In this document: positions 24,488-32,133 of the stretch, in pieces
Numbering within the stretch: the first letter of the stretch is position 1
Layout: every line of letters starts with the position of its first letter
From: Micavibrio sp.
GTDB taxonomy: Bacteria > Pseudomonadota > Alphaproteobacteria > Micavibrionales > Micavibrionaceae
NCBI GenBank assembly: GCA_028290825.1
Contig: JAQGJB010000049.1
Location: forward strand, 1 to 34,868
Length of the DNA: 34,868 nucleotides
Reading direction: 5' to 3'
The notes under the pieces: model-generated
What the model was told of the DNA's origin: nothing
Databases searched by the model: none
What the model saw: the letters and a program-made list of their open reading frames with translations, nothing else
Made by a program: the position numbers and the translations under genes

Positions 24488-26635
24488 ATGCAGGGATCCA
24501 ACCGCAAAAATCCTGGCACGCCAGGTTCACCGAACCCTTATATCCAGACTCCGGCGACGGGTCCCCTGAATCAGAATGCGGGTCAGGCGGCGGCGCCGGG
24601 CGGTCTTGCGACGGCGCGTATCCTCGGGCTTCTCAACCAGATCGGCGATAAACTGGTCAGCAGCGAGCAGGAGCGCATCGCCATGCGCGAGGCGCTAAGC
24701 GATCTTGAAAACCGTTCCGACATGGCCGAACGGATGTTCCTGACCATCGAAGACAAGGTTTCCAAAAACGACTCGGTCGAGATGAAGCTGATCGAACGTC
24801 AGGAGAAGCTGGAGCAACTGGTCAGCGAGAGCGCGGAGCGCCTTGAGCGCGCCGAAGCCCTCACCGAAAAAATCGAAGAAGCCATCGCGCTGCAGAACCG
24901 TCTCGCGCGCCGCCTGGAGAAAACCTCGCAGGACAAGGCACGTATCCTTACCAAGATCGAGCGTATTGAGGAAGGCGTTGAAAAAACCCGCGAAGCCCTC
25001 AATTCCAAAGCCCTGATCCAGCTGGCCGAGCAGGTCGCCGCCGGTGGGTGGCTGCCCCAGGCACCGGCCGCGAATGACCGTCTCAATGCTGAAATCGCGG
25101 CCGCGACGCCGTGGTGGAAGCGCCCCTATAAAATGCAGACCGGGATGGCCGCAAGCCTTCTGGCGGCGGGCATTATCGGCGGTCTGGCGATTTCGCAGAT
25201 GGCTGCACACTGGCCGGATGCAACAGGCGGGTCATCGACACTGGTTGTTTCCTCCACACCGGCGACGGGCGAGGGGGATTCCGTCCTGCCTGGCCGTGTC
25301 GCCACCGGCGAAACCCCCGTGCCGCAAAGCACCGAGGCCCGGGATGTCGCCCCGTACAGCGATAAGGCGCTGGATGGCGCAACCGATATGGATGCCATCG
25401 CCGCCGATATGAATGCGATTACACCCGGCGTCGCGCCGGAGCAGGCAGAGCCGGTGAAAGTGGCAAGCGCCGCACCAACCGCAACAACGCAGGCGACTGC
25501 GGCCCCCGCGCCAGCCGCCCCGGCCACCGCCGCGCGCACAGTTATACCTGCAGTTACACCGGCGGTTCAGGATAATTTTGATGTCGATGGTTTTATCAGG
25601 GCGCAGGGCGACCGTTCCGCACCGCTGGCCACACGGATAAAGGCCGATCCTGCCCTCCCGGCCGTTGTCAGATCGGTCGAGGACAAGGCGTTTCAGGGCG
25701 TACCGGAGGCACAGCATGATCTGGCGGCCATCTATACCGCCGGTCATGCCGGTGTGACTGTCGATTTCAAACGCGCCGCCACCTGGTTCGGCGAGGCTGC
25801 AGCCAATGGCGTCGCGAATGCGCGTTATAACCTCGGCGTTCTTTATCATCAGGGGCTTGGCGTCGATAAGGATGTCAGCAAGGCGATCGGTTGGTACCGC
25901 GCGGCGGCCCGCCTCAATCATCCCGAAGCTGAATATAATCTAGGCATCGCCTATATCGAGGGCATCGGCACGAAATACGACCCGCGCATGGCGGCGAAGT
26001 ATTTCGAACAGGCCGCGCGCGGCGGTGTTCTGGAAGCCGCCTATAACCTCGGCCTGATTTACGAGAATGGCCTGCTCGGCGATGCCGATGCGAATGAGGC
26101 TGTCTACTGGTACAACCTGGCCTCCGATGCCTCACCCGAGGCCCGCCTTGCCCTGAACCAGATCACACGCCGACTCAATTTGGGTGAAAGCGATGTCGCC
26201 CGGATCGTGAAGGAATATAACGCGGTCTATAAAATTCCGGTCAAGGGATCGACGGCGTCTTCGGCCCCTGCGTCTGTCAAAACCGGTGCGGTCGCCGCGC
26301 CTCTAACCCCGGCGGATGCGATATCGCCCGATGACCCCGCGCTGATTGCAAAACAAATCCCGGCCCTGACCAAAGAGGAATCTAAAAACCTTCTGACCTC
26401 TCTGGGCAAGGACCGCGCCGTGATCGAACAGGTCCAGGAACAACTGATCCGCATGAAGCTATTCGCGGGCCAGCCTGACGGCGTCGGCGGTCCGGATACC
26501 GAGGCTGCCATCCGTGCCTACCAGAAAACCAACGGCCTGACCGTTACTGGCAAGCCGAGTGAGGAGCTTCTCGTGCGTATGTTGGCGAGCGATATCGACA
26601 GTGCGTCCGGGAACAGAAACCTGCAGGGTCTTTAG
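24488..26635 (+). CDS. PodJ-like membrane protein: coiled coil, Sel1 repeats, peptidoglycan-binding domain
   Basis: A 715-residue single-pass membrane protein. Residues about 45-195 are a long charged coiled coil (SSEQERIAMREALSDLENRS through EKTREALNSK), predicted cytoplasmic. A membrane span lies at about 218-240 (MAASLLAAGIIGGLAISQMA). An Ala/Thr/Pro-rich linker follows to about 375, then Sel1-type repeats at about 404-560 (ARYNLGVLYHQGLGVDKDVS, AEYNLGIAYIEGIGTKYDPR, AAYNLGLIYENGLLGDADAN) and a PG_binding_1 domain at about 645-700 (LFAGQPDGVGGPDTEAAIRA). This is the order of parts in the polar organiser PodJ of Caulobacter and related proteins, so a role in cell-pole or division-site organisation is likely, but not proven. 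The ATG at 24488 has GGGA six bases before it. A T-rich run follows the stop, but no stem. Confidence 0.8.
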   Translation: MQGSNRKNPGTPGSPNPYIQTPATGPLNQNAGQAAAPGGLATARILGLLNQIGDKLVSSEQERIAMREALSDLENRSDMAERMFLTIEDKVSKNDSVEMKLIERQEKLEQLVSESAERLERAEALTEKIEEAIALQNRLARRLEKTSQDKARILTKIERIEEGVEKTREALNSKALIQLAEQVAAGGWLPQAPAANDRLNAEIAAATPWWKRPYKMQTGMAASLLAAGIIGGLAISQMAAHWPDATGGSSTLVVSSTPATGEGDSVLPGRVATGETPVPQSTEARDVAPYSDKALDGATDMDAIAADMNAITPGVAPEQAEPVKVASAAPTATTQATAAPAPAAPATAARTVIPAVTPAVQDNFDVDGFIRAQGDRSAPLATRIKADPALPAVVRSVEDKAFQGVPEAQHDLAAIYTAGHAGVTVDFKRAATWFGEAAANGVANARYNLGVLYHQGLGVDKDVSKAIGWYRAAARLNHPEAEYNLGIAYIEGIGTKYDPRMAAKYFEQAARGGVLEAAYNLGLIYENGLLGDADANEAVYWYNLASDASPEARLALNQITRRLNLGESDVARIVKEYNAVYKIPVKGSTASSAPASVKTGAVAAPLTPADAISPDDPALIAKQIPALTKEESKNLLTSLGKDRAVIEQVQEQLIRMKLFAGQPDGVGGPDTEAAIRAYQKTNGLTVTGKPSEELLVRMLASDIDSASGNRNLQGL

Positions 26636-26670
26636 TTTTCTTTTTTTAGGGCAGGGTGCGTCGTTTAAAA

Positions 26671-27576
26671 TCAATAACGCTGCGGGCTGTTGATCGTTCC
26701 GCCGCGCACCCACCATCCGGACCGCGTATTGGCAATCTCCGCCACTGCATTCTCCGCATCGTCCATCGTTTCGAACAAGCCGAACACCGTCGCGCCGCTT
26801 CCGCTCATGCGGGAGAGGGCGCAGCCCTGCTGCGCCGATAACAGGGAGATCGCCTCGCCGATCTCCGGCACGATCTCGCACGCGGCGGGGGTCAGGTCGT
26901 TATCCTGCTTGTTCATATGCTCAATCAGGTTTTGGGGTGAGGATAGATCGGGCAAGGGCGACGCCATACGCATCGGCCCGATAAACTTCCGGAAGACTTC
27001 CGGTGTGGGGCAATGTTTGCCCGGATTGACCAGCACCACGGGAATTTCCGGCAGGTTGGGGACCGGGTCGAGGATATCGCCGATGCCTGTCATACGCACG
27101 GGAACGCAGCGCAGGCACGCCGGCACATCGGCCCCAAGCTCCCGCATCAGGCCGGGAAGCCAGGGGCTGGACGTCATGGAGATGTTCCAAAGATTCATCA
27201 GCCCCCACAACACCGCCGCCGCATCCGATGACCCTCCGCCAATCCCTGCGGCAAGAGGAAGGTTTTTGGTCAGTGTCATGCGGAAGGGCAGGTCCTGTTC
27301 CGCATGACGGGCCAGCGCCCACGCGGCGCGGACGGCAAGGTTGCCTGAATCCTGCGATGCGTTGCGGTCCTGCGCGGTGAAGGCTGAGGCATAGGGGCCG
27401 GTGATCTGAAAGCTGAAATCGTCCGCCGCCTCTATGGCGATGCGGTCGCCAATATCCGCGAACACGGCAAGGGAGTCGAGCAGGTGATAGCCGTTGTCCT
27501 GTCTGCCGGTCACGTGCAGATAAAGATTAATCTTCGCCGGAGCAAAGACGCTCAAGGGGCGCTTGGCGGACCGCAT
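26671..27576 (-). CDS. ispE: 4-diphosphocytidyl-2-C-methyl-D-erythritol kinase
   Basis: A 301-residue cytoplasmic GHMP-family kinase that phosphorylates CDP-methylerythritol at the 2-hydroxyl, the fourth step of the MEP route to isoprenoids. The N-terminal substrate motif is FAPAKINLYLHVTGRQDNGY, and the ATP-binding glycine loop is LPLAAGIGGGSSDAAA. The third GHMP motif is LSRMSGSGATVFGLF near the C-terminus. The length is normal for the family (about 280-300). The ATG at 27574-27576 lies three bases after the stop of the upstream TPR gene on the same strand, so the two are co-transcribed and may be translationally coupled. Confidence 0.95.
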   Translation of the reverse strand: MRSAKRPLSVFAPAKINLYLHVTGRQDNGYHLLDSLAVFADIGDRIAIEAADDFSFQITGPYASAFTAQDRNASQDSGNLAVRAAWALARHAEQDLPFRMTLTKNLPLAAGIGGGSSDAAAVLWGLMNLWNISMTSSPWLPGLMRELGADVPACLRCVPVRMTGIGDILDPVPNLPEIPVVLVNPGKHCPTPEVFRKFIGPMRMASPLPDLSSPQNLIEHMNKQDNDLTPAACEIVPEIGEAISLLSAQQGCALSRMSGSGATVFGLFETMDDAENAVAEIANTRSGWWVRGGTINSPQRY

Positions 27577-27579
27577 GAA

Positions 27580-29397
27580 TTAATGGCTGCTGGTCACGGG
27601 CGGCACCGCGGGTGTGGCCGCGGCGGCGGCGACCGGTTTGGCCGGGTCTTCAAGGGTCATGCCGTTTTCCATCTTGGCGTTCAGCGCGTCGGTCAGTTTG
27701 GTATCCTTGGCGTAGTTGCGCGCGCGTTCCCACTGGAACCGGGCCTCAACCTTGCGGCCAACCTGCCAATACGCATCGCCCAGATGGCTGTTGATCTCGG
27801 AATCATAGGGAAGCATGCCGACGGCCTGTTCCAGCAACGGCACGGCTTCTGCAAACTGCTTCATCTTGAAATGGGCCCAGCCCAGAGAGTCGGTGATATA
27901 GCCGTCATTCGGGCGCAGGGCCGAGGCGGATTCCAGCATCTTCATCGCTTCATCCATATGGATGCCCTGATCGATCCAGGCATAGCCGAGATAATTCATG
28001 ATATAGGGATGGTCCGGCTGATACTCGAGCGCCTTTTTCAGGTCGGCCTCGGCCTTTGGCCAATCCTTCAGGCGTTCTTCGGTCATGCCGCGCGCGTAAA
28101 GAAGGTACCAGTATTCCTCGGGGACCGGGTTGGGCAGTTTCGCCGCGACGTCATTATAAACGGCGAGGGCTTTTGAAAAATCTTCCTTGCTGCGGTAAAT
28201 GTCGCCAATGCGGATCAGGGAATCCGGATTGTGGTGCGTGGCATAAAGTTTGTTGAGCAGGGCGACGGCTTCATCCGTTTTTCCGCTATCGGCCAGAATC
28301 TCGGCGGCCTCATGACGGGTTGTCAGGTATTCGGGGCGCGATTCAGGGATCTTGTTATATTCGGCAAGCGCCTGGTCAAACTGCTTGCTGCGGGCGTAGC
28401 TGGACGCGATCAGGATGTGGGTTTCAACCTTGTTCGGATCGAGGTCGAGCGCCATCTGCGCGAAGATGCGGGAGGATGCGTCGCTGTTCTCCAGATACAG
28501 GATGCGGGCAAGATCGAGGATTGCGGTGGCCGCACCTTCCGCCGGGGTTTTAACGGCGAGGGCCGGGATCAGTTTCGCCATATCTCCGCCCTTGTCGGCA
28601 GCGGCGATTTTTTCCTCCAGCAGGTCTGAGCCGCCTTTTTGCGACTGCAGGGCCTTGTAGACATTCACCGCGTCTTTTGGATGGCCGGAGATTGCCATTA
28701 GGTCGGCGGCGCGTTCAACCTCCTCACCGGTCAGGCCGCTTGGCGCGAGGATGGTCTCGGCGAAGCCGAAGACAAGGGCGTTATCCTTTTTCAGGTAATG
28801 CGCGATGACGCCGCCGTGATAGGCGTGAATGGTCGTGCCTTTGAACATCTCGGGCGTAAATTGTCCCTTGCCCGCCATCGCCCAGCCTTTCAGCAGGGGC
28901 ATCACGAAATCGGCCATGTCGCCCTTGGGCAGCGCGGTCAGGGTTTTTATTGCGGTGTCGTAATCGCCTTTGCCAATCGCATGGGTGGCGACGATCAGGC
29001 GGGCGAGGCCGTCATCGGATTTCAGGTCGACAAGTTTCTGGGCGCGTTTCGCGGCAAGGTCATGATTGCCAGAGCCTTCGGCAATCACCATCGACTGGCG
29101 CAGCAATTCCTTGTTATCGGGTTCTTTTTCCAGCAGGGCGTCAAGCAGCGGCGTCGCTTTGCCCCAGTTGTTTTTCGATTGCGCGTAACGGCTGGTCAAA
29201 TATTCACCGGCCAGGGTGCGGCGCACGGATGATTTGTTAAAGGTGAACTCATCCCCGGCGGCGGGTTCGATGACGGCACTGGCTGCGGCCACATCCTTCG
29301 CCGCGTTGCCGGCCGCATATAGATGTCCGCACCCGGCAGCAATAATGGCCAAAGCAGCCACAGAGACGAGAAAGCGGGCAGATTTTTTATGGGACAT
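27580..29397 (-). CDS. Tetratricopeptide-repeat protein, probably exported or lipid-anchored
   Basis: A 605-residue protein with an N-terminal export signal (FLVSVAALAIIAAGCGHLYA). AAGC at its end could be a weak lipobox, or the signal may be cleaved after the next Ala pair. Many TPR units follow, clearest in the second half: EETILAPSGLTGEE, ETHILIASSYARSKQFDQAL, LIRIGDIYRSKEDFSKALAV, PYIMNYLGYAWIDQGIHMDE and YITDSLGWAHFKMKQFAEAV. TPR proteins serve as protein-interaction scaffolds, often in envelope assembly. A TPR gene directly before ispE is a common alphaproteobacterial arrangement. It follows the ETF-QO gene by 57 bases on the same strand without a visible terminator. The start at 29397 has only a weak ribosome site. 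Confidence 0.85.
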   Translation of the reverse strand: MSHKKSARFLVSVAALAIIAAGCGHLYAAGNAAKDVAAASAVIEPAAGDEFTFNKSSVRRTLAGEYLTSRYAQSKNNWGKATPLLDALLEKEPDNKELLRQSMVIAEGSGNHDLAAKRAQKLVDLKSDDGLARLIVATHAIGKGDYDTAIKTLTALPKGDMADFVMPLLKGWAMAGKGQFTPEMFKGTTIHAYHGGVIAHYLKKDNALVFGFAETILAPSGLTGEEVERAADLMAISGHPKDAVNVYKALQSQKGGSDLLEEKIAAADKGGDMAKLIPALAVKTPAEGAATAILDLARILYLENSDASSRIFAQMALDLDPNKVETHILIASSYARSKQFDQALAEYNKIPESRPEYLTTRHEAAEILADSGKTDEAVALLNKLYATHHNPDSLIRIGDIYRSKEDFSKALAVYNDVAAKLPNPVPEEYWYLLYARGMTEERLKDWPKAEADLKKALEYQPDHPYIMNYLGYAWIDQGIHMDEAMKMLESASALRPNDGYITDSLGWAHFKMKQFAEAVPLLEQAVGMLPYDSEINSHLGDAYWQVGRKVEARFQWERARNYAKDTKLTDALNAKMENGMTLEDPAKPVAAAAATPAVPPVTSSH

Positions 29398-29454
29398 GGC
29401 GATTCTTTCAGATGAGTCACGTTTATTATACGGTCTTAAACATTAACGGGATCT

Positions 29455-31083
29455 TTACATCCCGGAGTAATTCGGGCCTCCGCCCCCCTGCGGCACGGTC
29501 CAGTCAATATTCTGGCTGGGGTCTTTGATATCGCAGGTTTTGCAATGAACGCAGTTTTGCGCATTGATCTGGAATTTCTTGAACCCGTCCTGTTCGATCA
29601 CCTCGTAAACGGCGGCCGGGCAGTAACGCTGGGCCGGTTCCGCCCAGTTCGGCATGTTCACAGTAATAGGTACGGCAGGGTCGCGCAGTTTCAAGTGCGA
29701 AGGCTGGTTTTCCTCATGCATTGTGTTGGATAACCGCACCGAGGTCAGGCGGTCGAAGGTCAGGACTCCGTCCGGTTTCGGGTAATTGATCGGCGGGCAA
29801 TCGGTGACTTTTTTCAGTTGTTTGTGATCGGCATGGTTATGCAGCGTGAAGGGCAGCATCCATCCGCCAATGGTCTGGAACGCGGCGTTAATCAGGCCGA
29901 GCCATAACCCGCAATCGAAACCGGGGCGGATGTTGCGGACCTTATAAAGTTCCTTCCACAGCCAGCTGGCTTTCAGGTCATTGGTATAACGGGCGCATTC
30001 CTCGCCAAGGCCATCGGTCAGGAACGCGCCGAGCGATTCCGCTGCGACCATGCCGGATTTCATCGCCATGTGGTTGCCCTTGATCTTCGGAACGTTGAGG
30101 AACCCGGCAGTATCGCCGATCAGCAGGCCGCCGGGGAAGGTGAGTTTAGGGAGCGATTGAAAGCCGCCTTCGGCCAATGCGCGTGCGCCATAGGAAACCC
30201 GGCGGCCACCTTCAAGGATTTTGCGGATGGAGGGATGTGTTTTGAACCGCTGCATCTCCTCAAATGGGGAGAGCCATGTATTCCAGTAATCAAGACCGGT
30301 GATAAAGCCAATAGACACGGTATTATTCGCACCGTGATAGACAAACGACCCGCCATAAGTTTTGGTGTCGAGCGGCCAGCCCAGTGTGTGCATGACCTGA
30401 CCTTCGTCATGGTTCTCTGGCTTCACTTCCCAGATTTCCTTGACGCCGAGGCCATAGGTCTGCGGGTCGCTGTTTTTCCTCAGATCGAATTTTGCGATCA
30501 GTGTTTTGGTGAGCGAGCCGTGGCATCCTTCGGCAAACACGGTCTGCCTGGCGTGCAGTTCAATGCCGGGCTGGAACTGGTCGGTCTTTTGACCATCCTT
30601 GCCGATGCCCATATCGCCTGTGGCGACGCCGCGCACAATATTGCCCGCGTCATACAGAACTTCCGCGGCGGCAAAGCCCGGATAAATCTCGACGCCCAGT
30701 TCTTCCGCCTGTGTGCCCAGCCATTTGCCGAACTCGCCGAGGGAAATGATGTAATTGCCGTGGTTCATCATCTGCGGCGGGGTCGGCAGGCGGAAGGCTT
30801 TGGTTCGGGTGAGGAAAACGAATTTGTCCTTCTTGATTCCGACATTGAGCGGTGCGCCTTTGGCCTTCCAGGCGGGGATCAGTTCATTGAGGGCGCGCGG
30901 TTCAAACGCCGCGCCGGACAGAAGATGCGCGCCGACCTCGGAACCCTTTTCCAATACGCAGACCGACAGATCCTGGTTGAGCTGCTTCAGGCGGATTGCG
31001 CAGGACAGACCCGCCGGTCCGGCACCGACAATAATAACGTCATATTCCATGACCTCACGGTCAGCGCGAAACGGGGCAGCCAT
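29455..31083 (-). CDS. Electron transfer flavoprotein-ubiquinone oxidoreductase
   Basis: A 542-residue membrane-associated flavoprotein that passes electrons from ETF (fatty acid and amino acid oxidation) to ubiquinone. The N-terminal FAD motif is VIIVGAGPAGLSCAIRL, followed by SEVGAHLLSGAAFEPRAL. The C-terminal 4Fe-4S region has RYCPAAVYEV and then NCVHCKTCDIKDPSQNIDW, giving the four Cys ligands. I start it at ATG 31081-31083, which has GGAG eight bases before it and gives the normal family length; a second ATG at 31050 is possible. The frame stays open upstream to 31764, but that part is antisense to the UDG gene and does not look like protein of this family. It heads a minus-strand group with the TPR gene and ispE. 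Confidence 0.95.
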   Translation of the reverse strand: MAAPFRADREVMEYDVIIVGAGPAGLSCAIRLKQLNQDLSVCVLEKGSEVGAHLLSGAAFEPRALNELIPAWKAKGAPLNVGIKKDKFVFLTRTKAFRLPTPPQMMNHGNYIISLGEFGKWLGTQAEELGVEIYPGFAAAEVLYDAGNIVRGVATGDMGIGKDGQKTDQFQPGIELHARQTVFAEGCHGSLTKTLIAKFDLRKNSDPQTYGLGVKEIWEVKPENHDEGQVMHTLGWPLDTKTYGGSFVYHGANNTVSIGFITGLDYWNTWLSPFEEMQRFKTHPSIRKILEGGRRVSYGARALAEGGFQSLPKLTFPGGLLIGDTAGFLNVPKIKGNHMAMKSGMVAAESLGAFLTDGLGEECARYTNDLKASWLWKELYKVRNIRPGFDCGLWLGLINAAFQTIGGWMLPFTLHNHADHKQLKKVTDCPPINYPKPDGVLTFDRLTSVRLSNTMHEENQPSHLKLRDPAVPITVNMPNWAEPAQRYCPAAVYEVIEQDGFKKFQINAQNCVHCKTCDIKDPSQNIDWTVPQGGGGPNYSGM

Positions 31084-31112
31084 CAGGGTAACTCCAGCTG
31101 GATGATTGTCTT

Positions 31113-31128
31113 TCGGAAGGACTTCCGA
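31113..31128. promoter_or_regulatory. Palindromic operator candidate between divergent genes
   Basis: TCGGAAG-GA-CTTCCGA is a perfect 7-bp inverted repeat with a two-base centre, in the 79-base gap between the divergent ETF-QO and UDG starts. On the minus strand a TATGAT box lies just upstream of it, so the palindrome would cover the start of ETF-QO transcription, as for a repressor site. No regulator is identified. Confidence 0.4.
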
Positions 31129-31162
31129 TACAGCTAATCTATCATAATTATTCTGGTTCCCC

Positions 31163-32071
31163 ATGGTGAATAGCGAATACGCGGCCCTGAAATCTGCGCT
31201 GCTCTGGCATATCGATGCCGGTGCGGACAGCGCGTTTTCGGACCAGCCCGTTTCAATGCTGTCCCTTAAAGAAGCGGTGCCGGAGCCGGTTTCGCAATCT
31301 GTAAAACCGACCTCAGCGCCACTGCCGTTTCCAGAACCGGCGGCACCCGCCTTTATCGGCGCGTCGGAGGCCAGGGCCGAAGCCGTGAAACTGGCCGCCG
31401 CCGCCCGGACCCTGGAAGACCTTCGCGCTGCGATTGCCGGGTTTGACGGGATCGGGCTGAAGGATACCGCGTCCAACCTTGTTTTCGCGGGCGGACAGGC
31501 GGGGGCACCGATCATGTTTATCGGGGATGCCCCGGCGGGTGACGACGACCGCGACGGAAAACCCTTTGCCGGGGCCAACGGCCAGTTGCTGGACGCCATC
31601 CTGAAGGCGGGCGGCATGACCCGCAATGCCCCCGGTGCAGACGGCAAAAATTCGGGCGGCCACACTATATATATAAGTAACGTTCTGAACTGGCGTCCGC
31701 CCGGTAATCGCTCGCCAACCCCGGCGGAGATCGAGGTCAGCCTGCCGTTCATCGAACGCCACATTCAACTGGCCAAACCGAAACTGCTTATCCTCCTCGG
31801 TGAGGTTCCGGCGCGCGCCCTTCTGGGGCGGTCGGAGAATATTTCAAAGCTGCGCGGGCGGTGGCTCGACTACCTTCCCCAGACCAAAGAACTGGCCTCC
31901 GTATTCGAGGACGGAGCGATTCCTATTCCGGTCATTTCGACCTATCATCCGGCCTATCTTGCCGAGAATCCGGCCCAGAAACGCCCGGTCTGGAGCGATA
32001 TTCTTTTGATTATGGAAAAGATAAAAGAGCTTGGATTTATTAGCGATATCAATAGCTTAAATAAAAATTAA
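31163..32071 (+). CDS. Uracil-DNA glycosylase family-4-like protein without cysteines
   Basis: A 302-residue protein of the UDG superfamily, most like family 4 of alphaproteobacteria, which removes uracil from DNA. Matching blocks are LVFAGGQAGAPIMFIGDAPA (motif A region, about 105-124), GKPFAGANGQLLDAILKAGG, ISNVLNWRPPGNRSPTPAE (about 171-189) and STYHPAYLAENPAQKR (motif B). In family 4 the first motif is GEAPG; here it is GDAPA, so the catalytic-region Glu is Asp. Family 4 enzymes hold a 4Fe-4S cluster by four Cys, typically including a GCGLK and a CRPFIERH position; here these are GIGLK and SLPFIERH, and the whole protein contains no Cys. The N-terminal 95 residues are a variable, Ala/Pro-rich extension. 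Activity is uncertain. It starts 79 bases from ETF-QO, divergently, and precedes slt. Confidence 0.85.
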   Translation: MVNSEYAALKSALLWHIDAGADSAFSDQPVSMLSLKEAVPEPVSQSVKPTSAPLPFPEPAAPAFIGASEARAEAVKLAAAARTLEDLRAAIAGFDGIGLKDTASNLVFAGGQAGAPIMFIGDAPAGDDDRDGKPFAGANGQLLDAILKAGGMTRNAPGADGKNSGGHTIYISNVLNWRPPGNRSPTPAEIEVSLPFIERHIQLAKPKLLILLGEVPARALLGRSENISKLRGRWLDYLPQTKELASVFEDGAIPIPVISTYHPAYLAENPAQKRPVWSDILLIMEKIKELGFISDINSLNKN

Positions 32072-32133
32072 CCCTTCTCTCCACGGCTCTTAGGGGTGGG
32101 GCCGGGCGTGTTTAGTGGACAAACGGTCCTGAA

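Noticed and set aside
27484-28176. 230-codon plus-strand frame antisense to the TPR gene and ispE
   Set aside because: Shadow frame across two well-supported genes.
30070-31137. 355-codon plus-strand frame antisense to ETF-QO
   Set aside because: A shadow of a GC-rich gene with strong third-position bias; the ETF-QO reading is unmistakable.
31084-31764. Upstream extension of the ETF-QO frame by 227 codons
   Set aside because: It runs antisense through the UDG-like gene, does not resemble ETF-QO, and a start with GGAG exists at 31083 giving the normal length.
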